From Providencia rettgeri (GTDB lineage: Bacteria > Pseudomonadota > Gammaproteobacteria > Enterobacterales > Enterobacteriaceae), in NCBI RefSeq assembly GCF_013702265.1, contig NZ_CP059348.1, positions 1,736,001 to 1,800,000 on the forward strand: a DNA stretch of 64,000 nt, written 5' to 3'. Below, piece after piece: positions 9,894 to 19,742 of the stretch. Under the pieces are notes generated by a model that saw only the letters and a list, made by a program, of their open reading frames with translations, was not told where the DNA came from and ran no database searches. The translations under genes were made by a program, and so were the position numbers. The number at the start of each line of letters is the position of its first letter. Position 1 is the first letter of the stretch.

Positions 9894-11448
9894 ATGACAA
9901 CTAAAACACTCCCCCAGAAAAAGGGTTTTTTAAATCGTGTTGAGCGCATCGGTAACGTTATGCCAGATGTGACAATGCTATTTGTTTACGCCCTAGTAAT
10001 ATGTTGGTTTTTATCCTATCTACTCTCATTTGTAGATTTCAGTTATCACCATCCTATTTCTAAAGAAAAAATTTCCGTTATTAATATGTTTCAGTATGAA
10101 GAAATCATATTATTTGTGACATCAGCGGTTAAAAATTTTATTAATTTCCCTCCTCTCGGAATAACAATTGTTGCCACCTTAGGGATTGGGATTGCAGAAA
10201 GTAGCGGCTTTATTAATACTGCGCTGAAAAAAATGCTTTCTTTTATTTCACCTAAAATGTTGACCCCAACCGTTGTGTTCGTCGGGATCGTCTCTCACGT
10301 TGCTTCTGACTCAGCCTACGTTATTTTGATGCCAGTCGCGGCAATGATGTTCTATGCCAGTGGTCGCCACCCTTTAGCGGGTATTGCAGCGGCATTTGCC
10401 GGTTTGGCGGGTGGATTCACAGCAAGTTATACGCCATCGATTATTGACCCAATCATGCAGAGCTTTACGCAAGATGCCGCGCAAATGTTAGCGCCAGGCT
10501 ACAGTGTAAACGTGCTGTGTAACTATTTCTTTAGCTTGGGCGGAACCTTCGGCGTTATTTTTACTTGTTGGTTTATCACCGAAAAAATCGTTGAGCCGTG
10601 GTTAAATAAAAACGCACCAATCACCAAATCTGATGTTGATACAGATGCTGAGCAAGATATTAGGTAAAATCACACCGCAAGAGCATCGCGCATTCCGTGT
10701 TGCTGGGTTAATGGTGATTGCATTAGGCGTGGGGTTATTTGCGCTGTTATGGCCTGAAAATTCACCACTACGTGGTCCAGACGGCAGCTTAACCAGCCCG
10801 AAAGCTCCGATCATGCAGATTGTTGTGCCATTATTGTTCATCTTTTTTGCACTACCGGGCATTGTGTACGGTTATATGACCAAATCTTTCACCTCGACCA
10901 AAGATGTGGTTAAGGCGATGGAAAATATTACCAAATCACTGATCCCATTTATTGTGTTTGCTTTCTTTGCGGCGCAATTCCTGTATTCGTTCCAACACTC
11001 TAACTTAGGGACATTATTAGCCTTATCGGGTGCGGAATTACTGCGAACTTTAGATATGCCATCGGGAATGACGGTATTTGGAGTGATTTTATTAACTGCC
11101 GTGTTAAATATCATGATCACGTCAGCGACTTCAAAATGGGCGATTATGGCGCCAGTTTTAGTACCAATGTTAATGGCAGTCGGAATTTCGCCAGAATTAA
11201 CCCAAGCGGCATTCCGTGTAAGTGACTCTGCGATGAACGTAAGTACACCAATGTTCCCGTTCTATCCGCTGATTTTAATGTATTGCCAAAAATATTATAA
11301 AAATGCAGGTATCGGAACCTTATGTTCCATGATGATCCCATTCACCATCGGTTTATTAATTACCTTAACAGCAACACTGTATCTGTTCTGGGCATTCGAT
11401 ATTCCAATCGGTTTTGACAGCGGTTATACATGGCAGCCTGCGCAATAA
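9894..11448 (+). pseudogene. AbgT-family transporter, frame broken in the central loop
   Basis: Homologue of the AbgT family of membrane transporters (E. coli AbgT imports p-aminobenzoyl-glutamate; YdaH and MtrF are efflux relatives). The first frame (9894-10667) gives 257 residues with the N-terminal half, including RVERIGNVMPDV and the SHVASDSAYVILMPVAAMMF segment. The second frame (about 10665-11448) gives the C-terminal half, starting GKITPQEHRAFRVAG and containing ITSATSKWAIMAPVLVPML. Joined, they make about 517 residues, the normal family length. A +1 shift near 10660 (one extra base, or two missing) separates them, inside the cytoplasmic linker between halves. The second frame has an ATG at 10633 but no ribosome-binding site. 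This is either a true pseudogene, an assembly error, or less likely a split transporter. pepT follows by 16 bases. Confidence 0.8.
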
Positions 11449-11464
11449 GTAAAAGGTATGAGAA

Positions 11465-12697
11465 ATGAAAGAATTAGGTAAGAAGTTAGAAGAACGTTTT
11501 TATCGCTATGTGGCCATTGAAAGCCAGAGTGATGCCGCGAGCTCTGTTGTACCAAGCACAGAAGGTCAGCGCGAACTGGCAAATCTTCTGGCAAAAGAGT
11601 TAGAAAGCTACGGCTTGAAAGATGTGTATGTTGATGAACATGCCATTTTATATGGAATGCGTCCAGGTAATAAACCGAATGCCCCTAAAATCGGGTTTGT
11701 GGCTCACTTAGATACTGTCGATGTAGGTTTATCTCCGGTGATCAAGCCGCAAACATTAAAGTATGAAGGTGCTGATTTATGCCTGAATGCGCAGGAAGAT
11801 ATTTGGTTTAAAACCGCTGAACACCCAGAAGCTACAGCGTATGTGGGTGATGAAATTATTTTCAGTGACGGAACCAGTGTTCTGGGTGCGGATGATAAAG
11901 CGGCCATTACGGTTGTCATGGAGCTGATGGATAAGCTGCAAAATGCAGACTTTGACTGTGGCGATATCTATGTGGCGTTTGTGCCAGATGAAGAAATTGG
12001 TCTTCGTGGCTCTAAAATCATGGATCTTTCTCGCTTCAAAGTGGATTTTGCTTACACCATCGATTGCTGTGCGCTTGGTGAAGTGGTTTTTGAAACCTTT
12101 AATGCGGCTTCTATTGAAGTGGAAATTAAGGGGATCACTGCTCACCCAATGTCAGCGAAAAACGTATTGTTAAACCCAATTCGTGTGGCACATGATTTTA
12201 TTGGTTGTTTCGATCGTTTTGATACGCCGGAACACACTGAACACCGTGAAGGCTATTTCTATATTACAGATCTAGCCGCAAACCCGAACGAAGCGAAAAT
12301 CAAAATGGCGATCCGTGATTTTGACCGCCCAAGTTTTGAAGCCCGTAAGCGTTTCATTGCTGAAAGTATTGAACTGATTCGCACTCGTCATCCACGCGCG
12401 AAGATTGAGTTCAAAATTGATGATGTGTATAGCAATATCAGCGATTCAATCGGTGAAGATCGTACTGCGGTAGATATTATTCTCGAAGCGTTAAAAATTC
12501 ATAATATCGAGCCAAATATCATTCCAATGCGTGGAGGCACTGACGGCTCAGCGCTGTCTGCTCGGGGAATTGTGACACCAAACTATTTTACGGGTGCGCA
12601 TAACTTCCATTCTCGTTTTGAGTTTTTACCAATAACTTCATTCGAGAAGAGTTATTTAGTGTCTGAAACGATTTGCCGCCTTGTCGGGCAAAAGTAG
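11465..12697 (+). CDS. pepT: Peptidase T (tripeptide aminopeptidase, M20B)
   Basis: Cytoplasmic dizinc aminopeptidase that removes the N-terminal residue from tripeptides. The 410-residue length matches E. coli PepT (408). The metal and catalytic residues of family M20 can be placed: H81 and D83 in AHLDTVD, D143 in GADDKA, E176/E177 in PDEEIG, D200 in the TIDCC region, and the C-terminal His in TGAHNFHSRFE. The start is ATG at 11465 after AAAAGGTATGAGAA. It lies 16 bases behind the AbgT-type transporter, so the pair presumably formed an operon for import and cleavage of small peptides or peptide-like conjugates (inference). A strong terminator follows. Confidence 0.93.
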   Translation: MKELGKKLEERFYRYVAIESQSDAASSVVPSTEGQRELANLLAKELESYGLKDVYVDEHAILYGMRPGNKPNAPKIGFVAHLDTVDVGLSPVIKPQTLKYEGADLCLNAQEDIWFKTAEHPEATAYVGDEIIFSDGTSVLGADDKAAITVVMELMDKLQNADFDCGDIYVAFVPDEEIGLRGSKIMDLSRFKVDFAYTIDCCALGEVVFETFNAASIEVEIKGITAHPMSAKNVLLNPIRVAHDFIGCFDRFDTPEHTEHREGYFYITDLAANPNEAKIKMAIRDFDRPSFEARKRFIAESIELIRTRHPRAKIEFKIDDVYSNISDSIGEDRTAVDIILEALKIHNIEPNIIPMRGGTDGSALSARGIVTPNYFTGAHNFHSRFEFLPITSFEKSYLVSETICRLVGQK

Positions 12698-12747
12698 TTT
12701 ATATTTGATTTAGCTTTAGCTCGTTTAAAGTAAGAGCATTAAAACAG

Positions 12748-12779
12748 ATAGCTGCTAATTATTTAGCAGCTATTTTTTT
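12748..12779 (+). terminator. Rho-independent terminator of pepT
   Basis: Perfect 11-bp stem ATAGCTGCTAA/TTAGCAGCTAT with a 4-base loop and seven T residues. Confidence 0.92.
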
Positions 12780-12926
12780 GAGATTGATTTATTCAAGTTT
12801 TAAATGTTATTTAATGAACTATCATTGGAATAATAGTTTTAAATCTTGATTTAAAAAGAAGATATGACTTATTGATTTTTTCATTTATTATCCTCTCATT
12901 ATGGCTGCAAGTAATAGGAGAGGTAT

Positions 12927-13613
12927 TTGATTAATATAATAATTATTGATGATAGTAATATTTCGATTCGAGGTATTGAAGCGATACTCACTCGAAATAC
13001 TCGCTATAAAGTTGTCGCAACGTTTCCTTCTTTAGACCCCGTGATCACGTGGAACCGACAAAATAAAGCAAATGTTATTTTGATTAATCGGGAACATTGC
13101 CATTTTGATTCATTAAAAACTTTCACGACAATCCGCCGTACTCAACCTGATGTTGGGCTCATTATCTTCAATATTCGTCATAATGATATGTTTGTTGTGA
13201 AAGCATTGGATATTGGCATTTTTGGCATATTGAGCGCCAGTATTGCAGAAGAAGAGCTTATTGAGGCTCTGCAAATAGTGAATGCGCGTCAACGAATTAT
13301 CTCTCCTGACATTGCTCAACAGCTGGCTTTACAAAGATTAAATCAACGTGAACAGTTAGATATATATGAATTGCTTTCCGCAAGAGAGCTTGAAATTATG
13401 CTCATGATCACAAGAGGGCTTCCGGTTAAGCATATTGCGGAGTCATTATCTTTAAGCCCAAAAACGGTAAATACCTATCGATATCGAATGTTTGGTAAAC
13501 TTAATATCTGTAGTGATGTAGAATTAACACATATAGCAATCGGTTATGGTTTAATCACCGCAAAACAGGGTTCATCAGGGTGGAACAACAGTTTGATCCA
13601 AAAGTTTTCTTAA
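12927..13613 (+). CDS. uvrY: UvrY-type LuxR-family regulator with a degenerate receiver domain
   Basis: 228-residue homologue of the GacA/UvrY response regulator, which with BarA activates the CsrB/CsrC RNAs. The C-terminal LuxR helix-turn-helix (residues about 150-210, [14 protein letters not shown] through [13 protein letters not shown]) and the SDIAQQ-like linker are close to E. coli UvrY, and uvrC follows as in E. coli. The receiver domain keeps the acidic pair D8-D9. By position-for-position alignment it has N54 in place of the phospho-acceptor D54, N82 in place of T82, and A104 in place of K104. Canonical aspartyl phosphorylation therefore looks impossible. Start: TTG at 12927 with TAGGAGAGG upstream. 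It overlaps uvrC by 34 bases. A second, conventional UvrY elsewhere in the genome cannot be excluded. Confidence 0.85.
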   Translation: MINIIIIDDSNISIRGIEAILTRNTRYKVVATFPSLDPVITWNRQNKANVILINREHCHFDSLKTFTTIRRTQPDVGLIIFNIRHNDMFVVKALDIGIFGILSASIAEEELIEALQIVNARQRIISPDIAQQLALQRLNQREQLDIYELLSARELEIMLMITRGLPVKHIAESLSLSPKTVNTYRYRMFGKLNICSDVELTHIAIGYGLITAKQGSSGWNNSLIQKFS

Positions 13614-15412
13614 AAACAGTCACAAACCAACCCGGCGTTTATCGTATGTATGACGCTGGGGAAACCGTGATTTATGTCGGGAAAGCGAAAGATCTGAAAA
13701 AAAGGTTATCGAGCTATTTCCGTGAGAATGTCGGTAGCCGCAAAACAGAGCAACTCGTCAAGCATATCGCCTCTATTGATGTGACGGTAACCCATACCGA
13801 AACTGAGGCGCTACTGCTAGAACATAATTATATAAAGTTGTATCAGCCTCGTTATAACGTCTTGCTACGAGATGATAAATCTTATCCCTATATTTTTCTG
13901 AGTAGCGAAACACACCCCAGAATTTCTAGTCACCGTGGCGCGAAACACGGGAAAGGGGAGTATTTCGGTCCGTTCCCAAGTTCTTATGCGGTGCGTGAAA
14001 CGTTGGCAGTGATGCAAAAACTGTTTCCCATCCGCCAGTGCGAAGATAGCGTTTACAGAAACCGTTCAAGACCTTGTTTACAGTACCAAATTGGTCGCTG
14101 TTTAGGACCGTGCGTGAAAGGCCTAGTGACGGATGAAGAGTATGACCAGCAAGTCAACTATGTGCGTCTGTTCTTAACGGGTAAGGATAAGCAAGTTTTG
14201 ACTGGGTTGGTCGAACGCATGGAAAAAGCGAGCCAAGAGCTGCGCTTTGAAGATGCCGCGCGTTTTCGTGACCAAATTCAAGCCGTGCGTGCGGTCACAG
14301 AAGAGCAATATGTGTCAGGCGGTGATGATGACCTCGACGTTATCGGAGTCGCATTCGATTCTGGTTTGGCTTGTGTTCATGTTCTATTTATTCGCCAAGG
14401 AAAGGTTCTGGGCAGTCGAAGCTATTACCCAAAAATTCCAGCGGGGACTTTATTAGAAGAAGTGGTTCAAACCTTCTTAGGGCAGTTCTATTTACAAGGC
14501 AGCGAAAACCGCACATTGCCAGGGGAAATATTAATTGATTTCCCATTGACGGAAAAAGAGTTGCTGGCGGAATCGTTGTCTGGGATTGCGGGCCGTAAAA
14601 TTAATATTCAAAGCCAGCCACGAGGCACCCGTGCCCGCTATTTAAAACTAGCTCGAACCAACGCTTCTATTGCGCTATCTACCAAACTGGCGCAGCAGTC
14701 GACGATCCAACAACGCATGGCTGCGCTGTCAAAAGTCGTGAATATAGATAATATTTCGCGCATGGAGTGTTTCGATATTTCCCACACGATGGGCGAGCAA
14801 ACCGTGGCCTCCTGTGTGGTGTTTGATAAAACAGGTCCTGTGAAGTCAGAGTATCGCCGATACAATATTACGGGGATCACGCCTGGGGATGACTATGCTG
14901 CAATGCACCAAGTGCTAACTCGTCGTTATGGTAAACATCTGGATGAGAGCAAAGTTCCCGATATTATCTTTATTGATGGTGGTAAAGGACAGCTGGGTCA
15001 AGCGCGGGATGTATTTAATTCCCTTGAGGTGGATTGGGATAAAAACCATCCTTTATTAATTGGGGTTGCTAAAGGTAGCGACCGTAAAGCAGGGTTGGAA
15101 ACGCTGTTTTTAAAACCCGAAGGTGAAGGTTTTGCGCTTCCCCCTGATTCGCCGGCATTGCATGTCATCCAGCATATTCGTGATGAGTCACATAACCATG
15201 CGATTACGGGGCATCGCCATCGCCGTGCGAAAGTGAAAAATACCAGTGCGCTTGAATCTATCGAAGGGGTGGGGCCAAAACGCCGCCAAATGTTATTGAA
15301 GTATATGGGGGGGTTACAACCTTTGCGTAATGCGAGCATAGAAGAGATCGCAAAAGTGCCCTCGATCTCATACGCGCTGGCAGAAAAGATTTATAATGCA
15401 TTGAAACAGTAG
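13580..15412 (+). CDS. uvrC: UvrABC excinuclease subunit C
   Basis: Makes both incisions around bulky DNA lesions after UvrA/UvrB loading. 610 residues, the same length as E. coli UvrC. Domains in order: GIY-YIG nuclease ([10 protein letters not shown] ... [10 protein letters not shown], residues about 16-94), Cys-rich segment ([15 protein letters not shown]), UVR motif for UvrB contact (about 204-239), RNase H-like 5'-incision nuclease ([29 protein letters not shown]), and tandem helix-hairpin-helix at the C terminus ([18 protein letters not shown]). The GTG start at 13580 lies within the end of uvrY in another frame, implying translational coupling. pgsA follows, as in E. coli. Confidence 0.96.
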   Translation: MEQQFDPKVFLKTVTNQPGVYRMYDAGETVIYVGKAKDLKKRLSSYFRENVGSRKTEQLVKHIASIDVTVTHTETEALLLEHNYIKLYQPRYNVLLRDDKSYPYIFLSSETHPRISSHRGAKHGKGEYFGPFPSSYAVRETLAVMQKLFPIRQCEDSVYRNRSRPCLQYQIGRCLGPCVKGLVTDEEYDQQVNYVRLFLTGKDKQVLTGLVERMEKASQELRFEDAARFRDQIQAVRAVTEEQYVSGGDDDLDVIGVAFDSGLACVHVLFIRQGKVLGSRSYYPKIPAGTLLEEVVQTFLGQFYLQGSENRTLPGEILIDFPLTEKELLAESLSGIAGRKINIQSQPRGTRARYLKLARTNASIALSTKLAQQSTIQQRMAALSKVVNIDNISRMECFDISHTMGEQTVASCVVFDKTGPVKSEYRRYNITGITPGDDYAAMHQVLTRRYGKHLDESKVPDIIFIDGGKGQLGQARDVFNSLEVDWDKNHPLLIGVAKGSDRKAGLETLFLKPEGEGFALPPDSPALHVIQHIRDESHNHAITGHRHRRAKVKNTSALESIEGVGPKRRQMLLKYMGGLQPLRNASIEEIAKVPSISYALAEKIYNALKQ

Positions 15413-15468
15413 GTATCTTAGGGCAACATACTAAGGTATCCGTCTTGGACAAAGAGTTAGTGAGCGCG

Positions 15469-16017
15469 ATGAAATTAAATATACCAACGTGGTTGACCTT
15501 ATTCCGTGTCATCCTGATACCGTTTTTCGTATTAGCATTTTATCTTCCTGTCAGTTGGGGACCTTTCGCTTGTGCGCTGATCTTCGTGATTGCCGCTGTA
15601 ACGGATTGGTTCGACGGATTTTTAGCGCGTCTATGGAAGCAAACGACCAAGTTTGGTGCTTTCCTCGATCCTGTTGCCGACAAGGTTATGGTTGCGACAG
15701 CGTTAGTCTTAGTGACTGAAAGTTACGATGTTTGGTATGTCACTTTACCCGCAGCAACCATGATTGCTCGTGAAATCATTATCTCTTCACTCAGAGAGTG
15801 GATGGCAGAAATTGGTAAACGTAGCAGTGTGGCTGTTTCTTGGATCGGTAAATTCAAAACTACCGCGCAAATGATGTCGCTGGTGGGCTTATTATGGCGT
15901 CCAAATCCGCTGATCGAACATCTGTCTATTGCTCTTTTATATGTGGCTGCAATTCTGACTTTCTGGTCAATGTTCCAATATTTAAAGGCTGCGTGGGGCG
16001 ATTTGAGCGAAGCGTGA
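15469..16017 (+). CDS. pgsA: CDP-diacylglycerol--glycerol-3-phosphate 3-phosphatidyltransferase
   Basis: Committed step of phosphatidylglycerol and cardiolipin synthesis: transfers phosphatidyl from CDP-diacylglycerol to glycerol-3-phosphate; integral inner-membrane enzyme. 182 residues from ATG at 15469, matching the E. coli N terminus (M[19 protein letters not shown]). The upstream in-frame TTG at 15445 would add eight unconserved residues. The CDP-alcohol phosphatidyltransferase signature DGx2ARx8Gx3Dx3D is complete at residues 49-71 (D49, G50, A53, R54, G63, D67, D71). It is the third gene of uvrY-uvrC-pgsA, followed by the tRNA cluster. Confidence 0.95.
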   Translation: MKLNIPTWLTLFRVILIPFFVLAFYLPVSWGPFACALIFVIAAVTDWFDGFLARLWKQTTKFGAFLDPVADKVMVATALVLVTESYDVWYVTLPAATMIAREIIISSLREWMAEIGKRSSVAVSWIGKFKTTAQMMSLVGLLWRPNPLIEHLSIALLYVAAILTFWSMFQYLKAAWGDLSEA

Positions 16018-16181
16018 TCGAAATGATTGAAAAAACAGCGAACGATCCAATTATTTCAATAATTGTATTGACTCGATAGGTGAAATCAGTAGAATGCAAC
16101 GCATCGAACGGCAACGTGGTTTACGAAAATAAATAAGTAAATCAGCCAGTTTGAGAGCAGAAACTGAAAAGTGAAGCTTAA

Positions 16182-16257
<76 letters not shown>

Positions 16258-16282
16258 AATCTTGAAAAAGACTAGGGTGTAA

Positions 16283-16356
16283 GGCGCGTTAGCAAAGCGG
16301 TTATGCACCGGATTGCAAATCCGTGTAGCTCGGTTCGACTCCGGGACGCGCCTCCA
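16283..16356 (+). tRNA. cysT: tRNA-Cys (GCA)
   Basis: 74 bases with encoded CCA. Acceptor GGCGCGT/ACGCGCC, anticodon GCA at 16315-16317, T loop TTCGACT. Second in the cluster, the cysT position. Confidence 0.96.
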
Positions 16357-16363
16357 AATTCTA

Positions 16364-16450
16364 GCCCAGGTGGTGAAATCGGTAGACACAAGGGATTTAA
16401 AATCCCTCGGCTGTAAGGCTGTGCGGGTTCAAGTCCCGCCCTGGGCACCA
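16364..16450 (+). tRNA. leuZ: tRNA-Leu (UAA), first copy
   Basis: 87 bases including a class II long variable arm and encoded CCA. Acceptor GCCCAGG/CCTGGGC, anticodon TAA at 16398-16400 in a seven-base loop. Corresponds to leuZ of E. coli, which closes the glyW-cysT-leuZ cluster. Confidence 0.96.
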
Positions 16451-16458
16451 TATTCAGT

Positions 16459-16484
16459 AAATGGACCAATAGGTCCATTTTACT
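16459..16484 (+). terminator. Hairpin between the two tRNA-Leu genes
   Basis: Perfect 9-bp stem AAATGGACC/GGTCCATTT with a 4-base loop followed by TTACTTTAAAG. A probable terminator of the first tRNA transcript. Confidence 0.65.
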
Positions 16485-16554
16485 TTAAAGATTTAAACTA
16501 GTTAGTTAGTAAAGTTAACAACTAGATATGCAGTAAAGCAGTATTAAAAATTTG

Positions 16555-16641
16555 GCCCAGGTGGTGAAATCGGTAGACACAAGGGATTTAAAATCCCTCG
16601 GCTGTAAGGCTGTGCGGGTTCAAGTCCCGCCCTGGGCACCA
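16555..16641 (+). tRNA. tRNA-Leu (UAA), second copy
   Basis: 87 bases, base-for-base identical to the copy at 16364-16450 including CCA, preceded by unrelated spacer after two bases (GG/TT). A tandem duplicate beyond the conserved glyW-cysT-leuZ unit. The hairpin at 16459-16484 lies between the copies, so this one may depend on readthrough or its own promoter. Confidence 0.96.
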
Positions 16642-16684
16642 TATAAAACTTCACTGAGTTTAATCAGGAAGTTAGAAAAAGAAG

Positions 16685-16710
16685 AAGCCACCCAATGGGT
16701 GGCTTTTTTG
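16685..16710 (+). terminator. Terminator of the tRNA cluster
   Basis: Stem AAGCCACCC/GGGTGGCTT, loop AAT, then a T-run. Confidence 0.9.
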
Positions 16711-16882
16711 CGTTTGAATATAAAAATAATTATCGTTTTTCAATGGGTTCTGCGAATCCTGTTTTTTGTCATTTTTCTCCCATTTTTATCAAGATCCCGA
16801 AAGACTAAGTAAAAATAAGTAAGTCAGACCCATCCCACCTTGAACTGTGCCAATATCAGCGTTTTAGAAAAAGGAGAGGGTG

Positions 16883-17041
16883 ATGTCTAATATGAAAACT
16901 GAAATTGTGGTTGTCCGCTTAACGAAGCATGAGCGTGCGATGTTAGATGCGATAAAAACCACACCATTACTTGCTGATTGGTTGAAAGCGCTCGCTTTTT
17001 CTCAAGTAGAACAGCACGAAAAGAGTCAAAATCCTAAATAA
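16883..17041 (+). CDS. Small hypothetical protein, 52 residues
   Basis: A short open frame with a strong ribosome-binding site (AAGGAGAGG at 16871-16879, four bases before ATG). The product starts MSNMKTEIVVVRLTKHERAM and continues with an amphipathic helical stretch (LADWLKALAFSQVEQ) and a charged tail. The beta-strand-then-helices layout recalls small ribbon-helix-helix proteins, but I do not recognise the family. It stands alone between the tRNA cluster and fabV with no terminator visible after it. It is supported by the ribosome-binding site and protein-like composition only. Confidence 0.6.
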   Translation: MSNMKTEIVVVRLTKHERAMLDAIKTTPLLADWLKALAFSQVEQHEKSQNPK

Positions 17042-17139
17042 ACTGGTCTGTTCACTATGTTTCTTGCCTATACATCTTAAGTATAAGGTGAATATCAGGT
17101 ATATTAGTGTTCGATTGTAAGCTACCAAGAAAAATTACT

Positions 17140-18339
17140 ATGATTATCAAACCTAAAATTCGTGGTTTTATCTGCACTACAGCTCACCCAGCAGGCTGCG
17201 AAGCCCATGTTCGTGAGCAAATTGCCTATGTGAAATCTCGTGGTGAACTGAAAAATGGACCGAAAAAGGTTCTGGTAATTGGTGCATCCACTGGTTATGG
17301 TCTGGCTTCTCGCATCAATGCGGCTTTTGGCAGCGGTGCAGCGACCATCGGTGTTTTCTTTGAAAAGCCGGGCAGTGAGAGCAAAACAGGTTCCGCAGGC
17401 TGGTACAACGCAGCTGGTTTTGACAAAGCAGCGAAAGAAGCGGGTCTGTATGCGAAAAGCATCAACGGTGATGCATTCTCTAATGAATGCCGTCAAACCG
17501 TAATCGACTTGATTAAACAAGATTTAGGTCAAATCGATTTAGTGGTTTATTCACTGGCTTCCCCAGTGCGTAAAATGCCTGAAACGGGTGAAGTTGTACG
17601 TTCAGCATTAAAACCAATTGGCGAACCGTACAAATCTGTTGCGCTGGATACAAACAAAGACGTGCTGATCGAAGCCGTTGTTGAACCGGCCAACGAGCAA
17701 GAAATCGAAGACACCGTGAAAGTGATGGGCGGTCAAGATTGGGAATTGTGGATGAACGCATTAGCGGATGCGGGCGTTCTGGCTGACAATGCACAATCTG
17801 TTGCTTACTCCTATATCGGTACTGATTTAACTTGGCCAATCTACTGGCACGGTACATTAGGCAAAGCGAAAGAAGATTTAGATCGCGCAGCCCATGCTAT
17901 CAACGAAAAAATGGCACAGAAAGGCGGTTCTGCACACGTTGCTGTACTGAAATCTGTGGTCACTCAAGCGTCTTCAGCAATTCCTGTCATGCCTCTTTAC
18001 ATCTCAATCGTGTTCAAAATCATGAAAGAGCAAGGCATTCATGAAGGTTGCATCGAGCAAATTCAACGTCTGTTCGCAACGAAATTATTCAGCGGTGAAA
18101 CACCAGAAACTGACGAGAAAAACCGTCTGCGTCTGGATGACTGGGAACTGCGTGATGATGTGCAAGAAACTTGTCGTCAAATCTGGAAACAGCTTAACGA
18201 CGACAACATCAATGCACTGACTGACTATCAAGGCTACAAAGCAGAATTCTTACGTTTATTCGGCTTTGGCTTAGATGGCGTTGATTACGAAGCAGACTTA
18301 AGCGGCGAAGTTAATTTTGAAGTGAAAGAATTAGTTTAA
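17140..18339 (+). CDS. fabV: trans-2-enoyl-[ACP/CoA] reductase FabV
   Basis: NADH-dependent enoyl reductase of the last step of fatty-acid elongation, a short-chain dehydrogenase relative that is intrinsically less sensitive to triclosan than FabI. 399 residues from ATG at 17140, the normal FabV length (about 400). The N terminus [20 protein letters not shown] and the dinucleotide-binding [12 protein letters not shown] are diagnostic. The enlarged active-site motif Y-x8-K is seen in the [11 protein letters not shown] segment. The upstream in-frame TTG at 17107 is a weaker start. Monocistronic with a strong terminator. Whether FabI is also present cannot be seen here. Confidence 0.95.
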   Translation: MIIKPKIRGFICTTAHPAGCEAHVREQIAYVKSRGELKNGPKKVLVIGASTGYGLASRINAAFGSGAATIGVFFEKPGSESKTGSAGWYNAAGFDKAAKEAGLYAKSINGDAFSNECRQTVIDLIKQDLGQIDLVVYSLASPVRKMPETGEVVRSALKPIGEPYKSVALDTNKDVLIEAVVEPANEQEIEDTVKVMGGQDWELWMNALADAGVLADNAQSVAYSYIGTDLTWPIYWHGTLGKAKEDLDRAAHAINEKMAQKGGSAHVAVLKSVVTQASSAIPVMPLYISIVFKIMKEQGIHEGCIEQIQRLFATKLFSGETPETDEKNRLRLDDWELRDDVQETCRQIWKQLNDDNINALTDYQGYKAEFLRLFGFGLDGVDYEADLSGEVNFEVKELV

Positions 18340-18361
18340 TAGATAACTATCTATTTCGCTG

Positions 18362-18406
18362 AAACCCCCGAGCGCTGGTAAAACGGTTCTCGGGGTTTTA
18401 TTTTTT
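18362..18406 (+). terminator. Rho-independent terminator of fabV
   Basis: Stem AAACCCCCGAG/CTCGGGGTTTT with a T-rich tail, about 23 bases after the fabV stop. Confidence 0.9.
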
Positions 18407-18470
18407 GAGCTCTAGGATAATAATGATCAATTAGGCTTTTCATGGTGAGCCTCAAAAAGGGAGCGCAGGG

Positions 18471-19673
18471 ATGTTGATTGTAGAAATGTTAAGTACCGGT
18501 GATGAAGTGCTGCATGGCCAAATTGTTGATACCAATGCGGCTTGGCTAGCGGATTGTTTATTCCAGCAAGGAATACCGCTGCATAGCCGTACAACAGTTG
18601 GTGACTCTCTTGATAGCTTAGTGGAAACATTTATCGAACGTAGCCATCATGCAGATGTGGTTATTGTTAATGGTGGGTTAGGCCCAACGAGTGATGATCT
18701 CAGTGCCTTAGCGGCTGCAACCGCTGCAGGCGTACCACTTGTAGAGCATCCTGAGTGGATTGCGGTAATGGAAAGCTATTTTACTGCTCGAAGACGTGAA
18801 ATGCCGGCTACCAATCGTAAGCAGGCCATGTTACCCGCCAATGCTGAACTTATTGATAATCCTGTGGGAACCGCTTGCGGTTTTGCGCTGCATCTTAATG
18901 ATTGCTGGTTCTTTTTTACACCGGGCGTCCCTTCTGAATTTAAAGTCATGGTTAATGAACAGATCATTCCTCGTTTACGTCAAAAGCTTACGTTGCCAGA
19001 GCCACCAATTTGTTTGCGTCTAACCAGTTTTGGTCGCAGTGAAAGTAGTCTTGCAAGGCAGTTTGACCCACTTGAATTACCAAAAGAGTGCGTGTTGGGT
19101 TACCGCTCTTCAATGCCAATCATTGAATTAAAATTGACAGGGCCTGCAAATCAACGCGATGCGATGGAGCAAGTTTGGCGAGTCGTGAAAGCGGGTGTCG
19201 GTGATAATAAAGTATTCGAAGGAACCGAAGGTATTGGCGCGTTAGTGCAGAAAGCGCTTGAACAACAACAGCTTTCGGTTGTGACTCATGAACAGTTCAG
19301 CGCGGGTTTACTCTATTGGACATTGAATGCAGCAAAAGTACCTGTCACTCAAGGGAATATTGAAAAATCGGCAGCGCATTCAGATTTGGCCACATTAGTC
19401 CAAACTGCAAAAAATAGTCGGTCGCTAAATCAGTGTGAGATTGGTTTAGTGGTTGGTAACTATCATGAAGGTGTGTTATCTCTAGCGCTATCAACACCAA
19501 CGGGCAGTTATGCTCAGAGCGTAAATTATTTACCTCGTAATCACTCAGAACTCGAAAAACAGCAGGTTAGCGTGATGTTAATGTTGGATATGCTATCCCG
19601 CTGGCTAGAGGGGCGGCCAATCATTGGGGACTATGAGTGGTTAGAGCAAATTCAAGTGATGGAAGTTAGCTAA
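18471..19673 (+). CDS. yfaY: CinA-like protein (YfaY family, NMN deamidase-related)
   Basis: 400-residue CinA-family protein, the same length as E. coli YfaY. The N-terminal MoCF-type domain shows STGDEVLHGQIVDTNAAWL near the start and NGGLGPTSDDLSALAA at about residues 64-79. The C-terminal part corresponds to the CinA/PncC region (THEQFSAGLLYWTLNAA), but lacks the usual ES..CTGG-type active-site run of PncC, in line with YfaY proteins lacking NMN deamidase activity. Function is therefore open; a link to pyridine nucleotide recycling is family-based inference. Start ATG at 18471 with GGGAGCGCAGGG upstream. Confidence 0.88.
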   Translation: MLIVEMLSTGDEVLHGQIVDTNAAWLADCLFQQGIPLHSRTTVGDSLDSLVETFIERSHHADVVIVNGGLGPTSDDLSALAAATAAGVPLVEHPEWIAVMESYFTARRREMPATNRKQAMLPANAELIDNPVGTACGFALHLNDCWFFFTPGVPSEFKVMVNEQIIPRLRQKLTLPEPPICLRLTSFGRSESSLARQFDPLELPKECVLGYRSSMPIIELKLTGPANQRDAMEQVWRVVKAGVGDNKVFEGTEGIGALVQKALEQQQLSVVTHEQFSAGLLYWTLNAAKVPVTQGNIEKSAAHSDLATLVQTAKNSRSLNQCEIGLVVGNYHEGVLSLALSTPTGSYAQSVNYLPRNHSELEKQQVSVMLMLDMLSRWLEGRPIIGDYEWLEQIQVMEVS

Positions 19674-19742
19674 AGTAATTAGCGTGCCGTTAGGATTATT
19701 TGCAAAGCCACCCTCAATGAAAATGGGGGTGGTTAGTATCCG

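Noticed and set aside
16313-16812. Plus-strand open frames containing the same internal peptide at both tRNA-Leu copies
   Set aside because: The shared peptide is only the translation of the duplicated tRNA gene.
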